A stretch of DNA of 64,000 nt from Anticarsia gemmatalis (taxonomy: Eukaryota; Arthropoda; Insecta; Lepidoptera; Erebidae): NCBI RefSeq assembly GCF_050436995.1, contig NC_134749.1:12728001-12792000 (forward strand), given 5' to 3'. The notes below the pieces were generated by a model, which worked only from the letters and a program-made list of their open reading frames with translations, had not been told where the DNA came from and made no database searches. Shown here piece after piece: positions 24,683 to 36,835 of the stretch. Each line of letters opens with the position of its first letter. The first letter of the stretch is position 1. The position numbers and the translations under genes were made by a program.

Positions 24683-27001
24683 GAATATTATAGCATTTTA
24701 GAAGTTCCTGGTAAAGCGAATGCCTTAGATTTTTATGCCAAACTATCGACAAGAGATTAGGTTACAAATTGTTTATCTATCCAAGTATTAGTTAAGTAGT
24801 ATGAAAATTATTTCCTACTAATTCCAACCCAATTTTCCTCTAGCACACTTTCCAAACACTTCCATGGCACACTGACCGGCTTCGTACATCAGCACCCCAA
24901 CAAATTCAATGTATATTTAATTTCCTAATCAACAAAGGCCTACTTGATGTCGTTCAGTACAATGCCCTTCGAAAAAAGACACAAAAAGGCAAACGTATCA
25001 ACGATCACTTATTCACTCCCGAATTTCTTTTCACCTTTATTATAAATGTATAGAAAGCCGTGTATCTATTAAATATTTACTGATACCTTGAAGGTGTTAT
25101 CCCCAGTCCAAGAGGATTAAGCCGCGGGCCACTAATATAACGTGTGAAAAGGGTCTCACTATGAGTAACGGTTTGTATAAAAGGTTGTCTTGGCTTGTTT
25201 TGGATTTCAAAAACTTCCAAAATGACAATGGAAACGGAACTTATTCCTAAATTACAATTTAATTTCGTTAATGCAAAATTTTCTTTTCTTTAGTAATGAA
25301 GGACGACGTTTTAGCTGCTTTATTTTTCGCAGCAAGATTCGTTTTTTCATTTTGTACAAATTCCGCAATACCTATGCAGAATGTTTAAGCATTCTTATTG
25401 TATTCTCCATTCTCAAGTATGAAGAGTCATTTGAAAGCAACAGTATTTCGCACGCAATGGAGCCGAGACGAAGGATCTGGAACGAAAGCGAGAGGAAATC
25501 CTTCGAGATCGTCGCAACCATAATTCACATTGCACCATGAATTATTGATGGCAAGCTCAGCCTGGGCGCCATTGGGCGGACTCGGATTAGATTATAAATA
25601 AATACCGCACGGATGCTTTTAAAAATGTTTGGGTCAGATGAAATAAAGCTGATTTTGATAAATAAATGGACGATGCTAAATCATTGTAGAAACACAAAAC
25701 GAAATTGTAATGTTTAGCAATTTAGTGAGTTGTACGGTGTTTTTTTCTTTCATTCTGTTTATCGTATAAGTACCGGTGCAGTGGTGGCGACTTTAGTAAT
25801 TTGTGAGTAATATGTTAAGGAAAATTAAGTAGCTATGTGTTTTTATGGCCATGCTAGACGTTTTGGCATAGTTTCATTATCTTTGCATGTTAACAGAAAA
25901 AGTTGCTGAGAAATTAAAGTACATCAAGTTAAAATCATATGGCCCCCTTAATTTTATTATGACAACTTAAAATATAGATCCTTTACCTTCAATTTGAACA
26001 ATATGACAGTTTGTGTTGCTGCTCCATCAACACAATACCAAATAGACTAGCGTCAGCAGAACCATATAGTAATCGTGATGGTTAGCTTTGATCAAATCTA
26101 TGTGCATTAGTACTAATACCAGTTGAAGTAGCATTATGTTGCGAGCCCGTTACAATGGTTTGTGGTTAAACTATTTATATATCATTTAGTGTATACGTTA
26201 TACGTGAGTATTCTGCGTATTCATGGATTCGAATTGTATTCAGTTCTTGGAAATAAAAATGTATTACTTACATTTTATAAATATAATATTATGTCTTTGA
26301 GTGTGTTCTCGGTGGTAAGGGGTGGATAGTTTGAGGCCATCGCAAAGCGCTGACAATATTTTTAAATGATGTGTATGATATTTTTGAATAAGTAAGTTCT
26401 TGTTGTCGCCGTCAAGAGTTCTTTATAGCAGTTCTTGATAATGCAATGTCCTGCAGTTAGTTAACGCGGTGTAATCTAGGCAAAGTTCGTTCTTCATTCC
26501 GTGAGAAGACCTTTTAGCAGCAGTATACTTACCTATATTGAATGCTGGGAAAGGATGTTGTTGCAATGGTTTTTAGTTGAAAATAAATAACACATCCTTT
26601 TATTAGGGGCAAGCGAAAATTATGTACTCAAAATATAATAATTATTTCGTAGAAATACTTCAATAAACGTTTTCCATAACGGTCATATCAAATAGCTTTA
26701 CAAATATTCAGATTGATTGTCATGATTTGACGTGCCGCATGGGAGAACCGTATCCATTACATTCAATACTATCTATACTATCTCCATTTGCTAATTATCT
26801 GTCCGTCATTGTTCCCGTCATATATAGAGGCGGTCCATTCAATAATTCACCATGAGTGTACTCTGTAAACCGTGTGGTTTTACGGATTTCCGATACTGTA
26901 GCTATTGTGCGATGAATGTTTAAAAGATTTCGATCTGTTATTTTGGGTATTGGTTGTGATTGTACTGTTTGTTTTTTGTTTGGTAGGTTATTTATAATGA
27001 A
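24683..27001. other. Unassigned stretch
   Basis: No supported gene. A 30-codon frame at about 25303-25395 (MKDDVLAALFFAARF..) starts just after TTTCTTTAG and has a hydrophobic start, but is too short to call. The block 25430-25600 is moderately G+C-rich without definable splice sites. Confidence 0.4.
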
Positions 27002-27262
27002 CTAGCTGACCCGCGCAACTTCGCTTGCGTCCAATAAGAGAGATTGGGTGAAATTTTTCCCCGCTTTTGTAACATTAATTACTAGTACTCTGCTCCTTTT
27101 GGTCGTAGCGTGATGATATATAGCCTATGTCTTTTCTCGGATATCAAAATATCGCCATACCAAATTTCATGCAAATTGGTTCAGTAGTTTAGGCGTGATT
27201 GAGTAGCAGACAGACAGACAGACAGAGTTACTTTCGCATTTATAATATTAATATTATTATGG
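27002..27262 (-). mobile_element. Non-autonomous Helitron (Lep1-like)
   Basis: On the minus strand the 3' end reads CGCAAGCGAAGTTGCG, a hairpin, followed by CGGGTCAGCTAG and a flanking T. This is the Helitron hallmark of a terminal hairpin then CTRR. The 5' side has a TATAAATGCGAAAGTAACTC segment and a CTGT microsatellite (five units, near 27208-27228). The same GGGTCAGCTAGT end occurs at 33020-33031. Microsatellite-bearing elements of this kind are very common in moths. It has no coding capacity. Confidence 0.75.
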
Positions 27263-27403
27263 GTATCGCCTGCCTTTGATTTGCTTTTGGAGTAGATAGG
27301 TATTAGTTATAAGTTATTAGGATTATTACCGCATATATCAAGCGTTCTGTCATATCCCGGGACATTACCGAAATGTGCATTTTGACAAAGTACCTAATTC
27401 TAG
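27263..27403. other. Spacer
   Basis: Nothing seen. Confidence 0.4.
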
Positions 27404-27640
27404 ATCACAATTTTGTAGCTGCAATACAGTAGCGTAATTTTGTAGAGCCCGGTAGAGACGCTTAACAGATTTTACTGTATTTTTTTTCTATAGCTAGTCG
27501 GTTGTCGGTATGCAACAGTGGTAGAGTAAACTAGAGAATCGTGGTACTGAATTAATTGTTATAGGCGTTTGTCATAGAGGCAATTCAATAATATATCACA
27601 ATTTTGTAACTGCGATACAAACGATACAGTAGCTTAATTT
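27404..27640. repeat. Direct repeats flanking a family A fragment
   Basis: ATCACAATTTTGTAGCTGC followed by AATACAGTAGC at 27404-27440 recurs as ATCACAATTTTGTAACTGC, with a small insertion, at 27595-27640. The pair brackets the family A fragment at 27441-27547. This is either a duplication around the element or two copies of a short host repeat. Confidence 0.6.
27441..27547 (+). mobile_element. TIR element family A, 3' half
   Basis: The right-hand half is present: the CTATAGCTAGTCGGTTGTCGG segment, the AGTGGTAGAG segment and the terminal AGAGAATCGTGGTAC. The TGACATTTAAAATGT half is missing. Confidence 0.6.
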
Positions 27641-27821
27641 ACTAACAAAAAACAAAATCACGGATTAACTAAATTAAGAAGACAAAATGTTAAGCAGTCA
27701 TATTTAATTCACTGTCAACTCATCCTACATTTCAAATCTTCACTTCTAACGTAACTATTACACAACAGTGTACTGTGACGTCACAGTCTTATAATCCGCG
27801 TCACTCATGCTTACTGCCGAA

Positions 27822-27890
27822 GATGGTCTAAGTAGATTATGTAGCATTACCGTCGGATCAATAAGGTCCCCGGTTCGATTCCCGCTATAC
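27822..27890 (+). repeat. tRNA-derived SINE head or tRNA relic
   Basis: GGTTCGATTCC at 27872-27882 is a perfect Pol III B box. TGGTCTAAGTAGATT about 35 bases upstream resembles a decayed A box. The five bases on each side of the T loop do not pair, so this is not a working tRNA. It is best read as the tRNA-like head of a SINE. Confidence 0.4.
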
Positions 27891-28289
27891 CAACAACCGG
27901 TTCTTTTGAAATTAGGATTTACTTATCTACTAGTTTCTTGTAAAATTGACATGTTTATTTTGAGATTAGGGAGAGGGTTATTTTTGTAGAAATCGTGCCC
28001 TATATTACAGTTTTAGGGATTTGGAGTTTCGGTTGTAGTATAATATGTAGGTTGTAACATAATATTTGTGATTATATTGATTTGTGTGAAATAAAAATAG
28101 GAGGTTATTATGTTTTTCAACAGATATTTTCTAAGGAACATTGTATCAGATTTCGACCACCCAGAGACTATTTGAAGTCAAAAACTACGCAACATTTTCA
28201 CACTGATAAAGAAAACCTTCTTGTTTGTGTAAAGTGCCTCGTTTGACTGCTTTTAGGTTGAAATTTTACAGATTTTAGCAGGCAAAAAC
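27891..28289. other. Unassigned stretch
   Basis: Nothing seen beyond the possible body of the SINE above. Confidence 0.35.
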
Positions 28290-28370
28290 ACTTACATACA
28301 TACATTATATCACATACAATGCTTACAAACTTCCTTTGCCTAACTCACATCCATACATCTTATCATATAG
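28290..28370. repeat. GTAGGCAGAGA-family repeat, partial
   Basis: The CTTACAAACTTCCTTTGCC segment and then ACATCCATACATCTTATCATA match the better copies at 30998-31137 and 41697-41835. Confidence 0.6.
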
Positions 28371-30182
28371 CTAAATAATGTTACAGATAAAAGAAAAATA
28401 CTCACAATAAATCGAATTTTCATCGAGATTACTGCTATTACTACTTATGTTAAAAATCAGAAAAACATAACAACCACATCAAACATTCTCGAGCAATTCA
28501 AAAACAATTCCCATACAAGTTCAATCGCAACACGTTCGACAAAGAATCCGCGATTATCTAAAGAAACAAGATGACTTAACGACAACTTCATTAAAATCAC
28601 GACACAAGAAATAAAGCAATGTAAAAAAGCAAAATACTTGGCGATATCTGAGACAGATAAGCGGAATGGAAACGTGAGAGTGCGAATGGAAGGAGGCGGC
28701 AAACTTTGTGAAATAAGTGCTGTATTTTGTTGGTACGTTTTTTTTAGGTTTGCCGATTTGTCGTTTGGACGATTGTTTTTTTTTTGTTCGTTTATAAAAG
28801 CCTTATTATCTCTGGAGCGCCAGTTATTTGCTATCAGCTATAGATGTATGCCTGTATAACTTATTTACACGGACATAGTGTCAGCTAGTAACACATGACT
28901 GAATTATACAGGAAGAATAATGTGTGGATTGATGTCGAATCACACCAAATGTCATTGATTATTTCTAAATTTTACGCTTTCAAAGCTAAACTACGAGTAC
29001 ATACAGCTACACCGATTTAAATAAAATTCAAAGGAGGAATCAATTACTACATCGAAAACATAAGATTATCTTTAAAACCGAAAGTATATAGATAACTTTC
29101 TCTAACTATTGTTTAGTTCTATACAGAGCTTGGTATGCACGCAAATTGTTAATGCTCTAAACACTTCCTATTATGCAATCTAACCTTTTATCCAAAAATA
29201 TTGGCACTGCAGGAGACCAAACTGAAATAGGAGACGAAGCAATTTCTCTTTCCTCCATACTTAACAGTGTTTATGCTCAGCTCTCGTATTTCCAATGCGA
29301 TGTTTGCGTTACCGAGTTCTCTACTTTGAAGCTTCTAGAATGATCTGTGAAGCAATTTTAAATCTCGTGGATTTACTTTTCCGTTCGCTGTAAAGTTACA
29401 AAGTAATAGCTACTTTGTCGCTAGATTGTTTATCGTTGGGAGAATGTTTTATTTACCTGGTGTTTACTATGTTTTGAAAAATGGGTTGGAAGGTAAAAGG
29501 TGATTTGCTCCGCAAGGATGTATAAAAGCAAAGGTTTAGTGTGTTAAGAGCTGTGCCTGAAATGGCGTCTTCAAAATAGACATTAGGTGGATTGACAGAT
29601 AATTGCTTTGAAATCAAATTCATATAAACATTTTGCTAGATATTTGAATTGAATCTGTTGTTCTGATTAGAGATCTCTATACAAAATTTACAAATGAAAA
29701 TTAAAGTACGTTTCTTTAAATGAGAAACGATAATTCACACACCACTCTTAAAATTCGGAACGGAAAAGTTAACTTTCATAGGACAGTAACAAATAATACT
29801 ATGTGATTGGTTTAAAAAGATTCATTTAGCAAAAGTGCTATTGAGATTATACCTACAATCGTCAACTTATTTGTAATACAATCTTAATCACAGTACTACA
29901 TCGAAATAGTCCTGTATAATGTCTAAGAGCTCTCACAGATATTAAACAAGGACGGATAAAAGCGAAAACAAAACAACATCAAATAACAATAACCTTAAAT
30001 CGCGACCCCAATTATCTTTTTATCAACTAGATTACGATCTTAAAGGCAAACGGTGCGAGGCAGAAACCAATTCTACTTTGTTCCATGAAATTCAGTGTAG
30101 CAATGGCCTAATTTCTATTCAAAGTCTGGACCGAAGGTAGTACGTGATACGAATGGTTCGAGCAATTGCCCTTTATTATGTT
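28371..30182. other. Unassigned AT-rich stretch
   Basis: Nothing supported. Short overlapping frames on both strands at 28457-28859 are chance frames. Confidence 0.4.
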
Positions 30183-30257
30183 ACAGCCGGTTTGGACCGG
30201 TTCGCCCCGGTTGGAACTGGATCAGGCCGGTAGCGAAATGCGGTTTACACCGGATTT
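30183..30257. promoter_or_regulatory. Cluster of CCGGTT-type motifs
   Basis: Five CCGG-containing words (GCCGGTTTGG, ACCGGTTCG, CCCCGGTTGG, GGCCGGTAG, CACCGGAT) fall within about 75 bases of otherwise AT-rich DNA. ACCGGTT is the core bound by Grainyhead-type factors. The regulatory role is inference. Confidence 0.2.
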
Positions 30258-30997
30258 GGTGTTTGTTAGTTTTTTCTATTGGTGCGTTATTGGTTGCGTT
30301 TCTTTTATGTGTTGGATGCGGATTTTGAATGTTCGGTATGTGGATTTTTTTACGAAAACGATAGCATTCAAAAAATCGTCACGATATTTATAGAAAAAAA
30401 ATATTTATATTACTTAGTTATTCATACAACACAATACAGAACATAAAGAAAGAATATTATCAAACGAAATATAATGAAGATTACTTAGAACTTTTGCCAA
30501 AATATATTTTCAGTATTCAATCCAATATTCTGAGTTATTACATCGAGCACAAAGATTACATTAGAAACCCAACTAATTTGAGTGAACATCTCATTTATGA
30601 ATCGCACAATAGATGTAGCTCAAATGTAGAGAAACCTAAAGACCTGTAGAACATCTTATAAAGCAGTCTTTATATCTCAAAGGAGCGCGTCTGCTACTTG
30701 CTACTCGGTAATTAATCTTTCAACTCTCACGTCTTTACTTTAAGGAAGAATGTTTGTTATAAGCGATAGCGAATAGAGATTTTTCGTATAATTATCAAGT
30801 ATTATTTAAGGAATATCATAGTTCAGAATCATAGTTGATAATCCTTCGTAGGATCAGCGTGGAAGATTGCAGCAGATAGGATTATATATTTACAAAAAAA
30901 ATGGTTTCTTCAGTTACAAAATACAGTTTAGGTATAATAACAAAGGTTTTCACGCGGCTTGAATTACTTTGTCTCAATTAATTTCTAACTTCACAGA
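30258..30997. other. Unassigned AT-rich stretch
   Basis: Nothing seen. Confidence 0.4.
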
Positions 30998-31137
30998 AAC
31001 ACAAATTCACGCCTTTTTCCTATAAGGGTAGGCAGAGACCAAAAAACATCACGATCTTTACAAGCTTCCCTTTCTTCATTCACATCCATACATCTTGCCA
31101 TACAGGACCGCCGGTTACGAGTACTACGCTCTAACAC
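30998..31137. repeat. GTAGGCAGAGA-family repeat
   Basis: The landmarks in order are CACGCCTTTTTCCTATAAGG, GTAGGCAGAGACC, the TTTACAAGCTTCCC segment and TACATCTTGCCATACAGGAC leading to CGCCGGTTACGAGTACTACG. The copy at 41697-41835 matches over about 80 bases with few changes. I know the family from moth genomes; no coding capacity is visible. Confidence 0.75.
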
Positions 31138-32847
31138 ATTAATTACTAATACAATAAAATAAACAAAAATCACAATTACATATCGCGATTCTCCACAACA
31201 TACCCACAGGCTTATTCTGTAACTACATATAATATTACAGTGAGACTCAAAGTTCGCGATACGAATATAACGAGTTTGATATCTGAACGAGGAGTTTCCA
31301 AGTACTGGCGTTTCTGGGTTAAGAATAGACCCGAGAGAAATGACTTATGACTTCAAATGGAATATGACTTCTACTGTAACTGTAGGAGTTTGACGTGACT
31401 TGAGTTTAAAAGAATTGTCAGTAGAAGGTTTTTGTGGCGTGGATAGTGTTCATGTCCCTTTGTTTTACTATAGGGAGTAAGTAAAGTTTTAGAGATTTAT
31501 TCATTAAAGGTAACTAACTAAGATTTTAGTAGAAGTCTTTGAAATCCTGATTTTCAGTTTGTTGCCATGTTTTGTGGCGTAGGTTTTTTCTCATGGATGC
31601 GATATTTTAGGGTGAATATTGAATAGATAATCGTTTTGGATCTGCTTTCGTGATTCTCGTCTAGTCTGTGTCTCTAGATATTAAAAAATAATATTAGACC
31701 TGACTGCAAAATACCGGTTATTTTTCAGATCTATGCACAAATGTAAAAGTAAAGAAAATCCTTTATCTATCTAAATGTAAACGTAAATACAAAATTTTTC
31801 TCACCCAACCATAATCCAAGCCATTACTAATTACTCTATCTAATTAAGCATTTTACAGTCGGATAGCGCAATCAAGATTCGACCTCATTGCGGACGCAAG
31901 GCGGTCCTCTCCTTTGTCTTAAAACACATCTTTTTACAGGATTCCTTTTGTTTTTGTACGTTTAATTTAATCCCTTTGTTAGTTCAGTTGGTACAAAGAA
32001 ATGTCACTATGCTACGTGGGAATATCGTTGTATAAAGAATCTTGGTACCGACGTAATGCCTTTAATTTTATTTCGCAAGAGATTTTTCTTTTTGAGGTTC
32101 TTTTCGGTCTTGTTTTAATGGATTAGGCGTTGTTATCGTCTGGAATAGAAAAGCATTTTTTAGTAGTACAGAAGCGTATTTTTAATAAAATAGTTTTATA
32201 AGTTTTTCGGATAAACTTTAAGTTTCTTATTAAAACAAAAATAAGTAGACTAGTTCATTACGTCAGTAGGTAGTTTTCGTACTAAAAATTATATTCCATC
32301 CTAGTGTCAACTCTCATTCAATCCCAAAAAAGAAATCCTTATCTCATTAGAACATTGACTTGTTTTGAGTACGCCTTAATCAAACTGCAAGTCAGTCAGC
32401 GTGAGCTATAATTTTCAGTAACAATAGGTAATTAGTATATTGGAATCTTAGTATTTATTTATTAATTTACCCGGTATACTGCATTACAGTTTGTTAATTT
32501 TCCACTGTTGCAACGTATTTTCCTACTAAATATCGCTTTAAACTAGTTTAGTTTACAAGACTTACGAGTTGAGCAACCACCATGGAATGAAGTTCGACAG
32601 AAGCATTCTCTGCGTTACAGAGCACAGGGGGTAATTGTTAGTAAACATTTAACTCATATACAGTTTAATAGGTATTATATACACCTTAAGATACACTATA
32701 CCTACTAGATTCCGACCGCCACTCCGTATGAAAAGATTTCCATTGGTAAAAGTATCCTATGAATTCCTATGTTTTAATCTAGGTCATAAACAACCTGTTT
32801 ATCAAATTTTATTAATATACGTTCGGAATGTTTTCGCGAAAACGCAA
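31138..32847. other. Unassigned AT-rich stretch
   Basis: Nothing supported. Confidence 0.4.
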
Positions 32848-33030
32848 TCTAATATGTAAAATTCTCGCGTCACAGTTTTCGTTACCGTACTCCTCCGAAA
32901 CGGCTTGACCGATTCTCATGAAACTTTGTGAGCATATTGAATAGGTCTGAGAATCGGCCAACATCTATTTTTCATGCCCCTAAGTGACACTTTTTTTTTA
33001 TGGCAAAACAACGTTTGCCGGGTCAGCTAG
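32848..33030 (+). mobile_element. 183-bp mini-Helitron
   Basis: It starts TCTAATATGTAAAATTCTCG after an A (32847). It ends with the hairpin GGCAAAACAACGTTTGCC, GGGTCAGCTAG and a flanking T (33031). 5'-TC, a 3' hairpin, CTAG and insertion between A and T are all Helitron hallmarks. The inner CTCCTCCGAAACGGCTTGACC segment is familiar from moth Helitron derivatives. It is non-coding and depends on an autonomous element elsewhere. Confidence 0.75.
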
Positions 33031-34017
33031 TAAACATATACTATTTACATATATCCATCTTCACTACATCACACAACGCTGCAATAAGTCAAAGATTTAT
33101 AAGCAGTGCTTTATAAGACTTAATTCAGTTTTATTGAAATTATTCGTTTTGTGATTCTAATAAAGATAGTTCAGTGCCCTGAATTTAGACACTTTTTACA
33201 CGAAGGAAGAAGTCCATATTTCGTCGTCCATGATTTATATTATATTTTAACTACAGAGTATTATAAGGTAAGCAATTGAAATGCAACAAAAATATTCTCT
33301 AGAACATTATTCTCATATCAAAAGTAGAAAACGCGTACATATATTGTGTTGGTACTGTGTACTTTAACTGTATGTCATACAAATATTTGTATCGCGAGGA
33401 AATTGAACCCCTTAACAGAAGAGGATACGTTACTTCCTTGTGTGTTCTGTGCAGCACTGTAAAAATGGATTGTTGAGTATTTTTAGGTAATGGAGTATAT
33501 TTGTTGATAATAATTATCGTTGTTAAATGTGTTTTTGAGTATTTTCAATGCAAAAATCACGAAATTTGCAAAAAAATACTGCAAGTACGTCAGTAAAGAT
33601 GAACTAAAAAAAAATCCACTAGTAGAAGTCAAAAATGTTCCACGGGTATCCGTCCCCGGGACGGAAATCAGTATATAGTATCCTGTGTTTTATTACAGAA
33701 CATATGATTCCATATGTGTGCTAAATTTCTATGTGCGTATATTACAAACCATGTAATATTTCAATACTCTCTTTAATAAAGCAATAAATTTTATTCAATC
33801 AACCCTAAATTAAGAGCTCAACCTTTAAACAGAACAAAAGTCAATAAAATGTCTCAAGCGTTATGATAATTAGTATAATGATATGTTCACACTAGCGGTC
33901 CGCATTAACATAGTAATGTCTGCTCCACCCCTTGATATGAATCACGACTGTTCTATACGCACCTTAGTGTTGACTCGTGGGTTACGGGATTTCCCGGGAA
34001 AGTATACCGTCATAATT
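33031..34017. other. Unassigned stretch, possible repeat fragment
   Basis: The CCCCGGGACGGAAATCAGTA segment near 33653-33672 and the text to about 33740 resemble moth repeat sequence, but there is no second copy here. Nothing else was seen. Confidence 0.3.
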
Positions 34018-34154
34018 GTACCTGTATAGTCAGTACTGTCGAGTATCGAGAGTTTGACATTTAAAATGTATATGATGTAAATGATTTTTGTGTAAAATTT
34101 CTCGATAGTTCGCCGGTTGTCGGTAGCCGACAATAGTCGAAAGTCGAGCTACAG
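34018..34154 (+). mobile_element. TIR element family A, internally deleted
   Basis: Both ends are present (GTACCTGTATAGTCAG on the left, AGTCGAGCTAC on the right), with TGACATTTAAAATGT and a CCGGTTGTCGGTAG arm. The GCGCCNCTAGCGG core is missing. Confidence 0.6.
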
Positions 34155-34256
34155 TACCGCGATTCTGTACAACTATCGAGTATCGACTACCGAGTAGCTA
34201 TCGAAAAATTTTGTATGAAAAATTGATCAGCGCCCCTAGCGGATTTTCGCAACAAC
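34155..34256 (-). mobile_element. TIR element family A, truncated, inverted
   Basis: A second family A copy begins one base after the first, in the opposite orientation: ACCGCGATTCTGTAC, then the CTACCGAGTAGCTATCG arm, then GCGCCCCTAGCGG. It stops before the ACATTTTAAATGT part. Confidence 0.6.
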
Positions 34257-34744
34257 TATGTTCTTCAATGGCGCCATTTTCCACCAAACCTTAAAATAAA
34301 ATAAAATTAAATAAATTATTTTTTTTAGCTGAGCGCACTTAAGGGCAATTCGAAATTCGAATTTCAAAATAAAATGTTCTTTCCATTTTTAATTTTAATA
34401 AATTATTTAAATATCCTTTATTAGATAATTTTAGGAAGACGAGGCCAACGAGGCTGAAAAGGTATTGTCTAATAAATGCCTGCTTCAACGTAGAAAAAAA
34501 AAAGACGCTGATTCTTTTTTTGTGTTGATAATGTTTCGTTGAACAACATTAATTATGATATTTATGTTATTGATTTATTTTTACTAATACCGTTTAAAGT
34601 AGACTAAAATTATTATTTATGAGAATAATACCTTTTATGATTATTTTTTATCCACTATATAATATATTTAAAATTAGTTTATACACAATTATTACCCATA
34701 AAATTTTATTTAAAGAACAAATTTTCAGAACGAATCTTTTTCTC

Positions 34745-34882
34745 ACTTTAAATGTCAAGTTTTCGATACTCGATAGGTCCCGATTCTCTGCCGGATTGCT
34801 GCCGTTCCTAACGAGTAGCTCGATAGTAATGTATGGTTTTCGATAGCGTGACGTTAGTATCGAATGTACAGAATCGAGGTAC
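34745..34882. mobile_element. TIR element family A, degenerate pieces
   Basis: TTTAAATGTCAAG, CGATTCTCTGCCGG and the ACGAGTAGCTCGATAG segment are family A words in rearranged order, ending TACAGAATCGAGGTAC. Probably two decayed copies overlap here. Confidence 0.45.
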
Positions 34883-35398
34883 AGATTATCATTATTATTT
34901 TTGTTTTTACGAGACTTGTGCACATTTGAAAACTATCTAAACAAGCAATATGTGACGGATGTAAATAGCAAAACGGGTTTGTTTCATAAACTTTTGCATA
35001 CACCTTCGAATGTAACAGGCAGATTTTCCAGTTTTTAGACATTAGAGCAGCATTCCCTCCAAATTAAGTTCCCTTTCTTATCTATAATACAAATATCAAG
35101 TTTCATATTAACTAAACCTAGACATCTAATGTGATAAATCTCGCTACACTTATACAGTACGATCAGTTTCCATTATGCAAGCAAAACACGTGCTCTCAGA
35201 GAACACTGTCCGCTCTGAAGCACAACTTCGGACGTTCAAACTTACTCCTGCTTTGATTTGCGCTGCTTCGTTTTGCTTTTCTTACTGTATAAAGAATTTT
35301 CAACTAAAATGTATTTAAAGTTTAAAGCTGAAAATTATTTTTTTGCATACTTAAGTCGACTAGTAGTTTAAAATATGGAAGTGACGAATTTACGTTGT

Positions 35399-35450
35399 AC
35401 CTGGCGCGGTCGGCCGATGGATGGGTGATCACATTGAACATTGCTTGTTG
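35399..35450 (+). repeat. 5S-rRNA-like SINE fragment
   Basis: CTGGCGCGGTCGGCCG followed by ATGGATGGGTGATCAC resembles the internal control region of 5S rRNA (TTAAGCAACG..GGATGGGTGACC). Related pieces are at 45780-45885, 63169-63221 and 63273-63313. Confidence 0.5.
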
Positions 35451-36270
35451 TGGCTGAAATCAATAAATCGTGCCTTTAGAAGAACTTCCTTTGATAAGTA
35501 AAGTTAGGAGTAAGCAACCATTATAGCCTCATATAAAAATAGTTAATAAAAAAACGAATTATAATTAGAACAGTTACATATTTGACCAATTATGCAATGT
35601 CCATGGAAATGTTCAAAAAGATACGCTATTTACAGGTATAATGGATTTTAAACCTTAATTACAGTCTAAAACTCTTCTCTCTCTGTTCATATTTCATCTA
35701 GTAACTTACGTCATTTATCTACTAAGTTCAAATCTTTTGTTTACAATATGTCGTTACGGCCCGCGGCATCGTCTGCGTCAAGTTTGGTCTGTCATACGGG
35801 AACCCGGTCCCTCCGGAAATTGAGAATTCTTCCGGTCTAAGGACTACCCTATGTATATTTTGAGCCCATAGAACACCTTCCGGAGATATTGTATACATTT
35901 TGACGTCGATATGTGACAAAGAAGATATAATAAGAATGTGGTTGGAAGGTATAATGTTAATGTTGTGCAGATTTTGCTTTGTTAGGTCATAAGAATGAGT
36001 GAAATTACTAGTTTTTAATTTCTTTGAAAACGAGTTAATTGGCAAGGCATTCCTATAGAATTTGAACCTTTATTTCCCCTGTAAATAGTTTAATAGACCA
36101 CCAGTTATATTTAGATAGCTTGGAAAATGTCTCATAGGAATTTACCCATACACGACACACACCAGACCTCACGAAAATCACACGCAGAAATACCTTTAAA
36201 ATATTTCATATTTCTTTTAAACCGGTGACAAGGTTTGACACTTGCATCATATAAGCAAGTTTAAGGGAAA
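35451..36270. other. Unassigned stretch
   Basis: The minus-strand frame at 35728-36045 (105 codons) includes a less AT-rich segment (VLWAQNIHRVVLRPEEFS). There is no splice context or recognised family, so it is left uncalled. Confidence 0.35.
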
Positions 36271-36684
36271 TAATTAAGTTCCATACTAGGATCCCGTAAT
36301 GAAACAACACTAGCGCATAGTCGACAGTCAGTTAATACGTAGTGGGTGTTATTTACACTCCGGTGCGACCAGTCGGAGCTAGAGCCTCTAGCGGACTTCC
36401 TGGAAACTATTTTTACAGTACATTTTAAATGTCAAGAAAATCGTACTGATTACGAAAATTTAAAGTTTCATACTACAATCCCTTAGTGAAACAACACTAG
36501 CACATCGTCGACAGTCAGTTAATACGTAGTGGGTGTTATTTACACTCCGGTGCGACCAGTCGCAGGGAATGAAGTTGTTATACGCCTCTGATGTATTGCG
36601 TACTATTGTATAGGAGGTCCTGATTTGTTGATAGAATATCTGATCGAGATTTTATCGTCTTCATAAATTACTGAGATGTCATCA

Positions 36685-36835
36685 GTACCGCGATTCTTTA
36701 CCACTATCGACTACCGACAACCACCTAGCTATCGAAAAACTTTGTATGACAATCTTATCAGCGCCTCTAGCGGGCGTCATGGAAACTATTTTTACAGTAC
36801 ATTTTAAATGTCAAGAGAATCGTGCCACTGATTAT
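36685..36835 (-). mobile_element. TIR element family A inside tandem unit
   Basis: GTACCGCGATTCTTTACCAC at the start, the GCGCCTCTAGCGGGCG core and ACATTTTAAATGTCAAG near the end. The element was amplified with the host unit and reappears at 37066-37216. A remnant lies at about 36385-36445 in the deleted first unit. Confidence 0.8.

Noticed and set aside
25303..25395. Short frame with signal-peptide-like start (MKDDVLAALFFAARF)
   Set aside because: Only 30 codons, with no donor to continue it and no conservation evidence.
27822..27890. Possible tRNA gene
   Set aside because: The B box is perfect, but the T stem does not pair and no acceptor stem could be formed.
35728..36045. 105-codon minus-strand frame with a less AT-rich part
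   Set aside because: No splice context, no known domain, and possibly repeat-derived.
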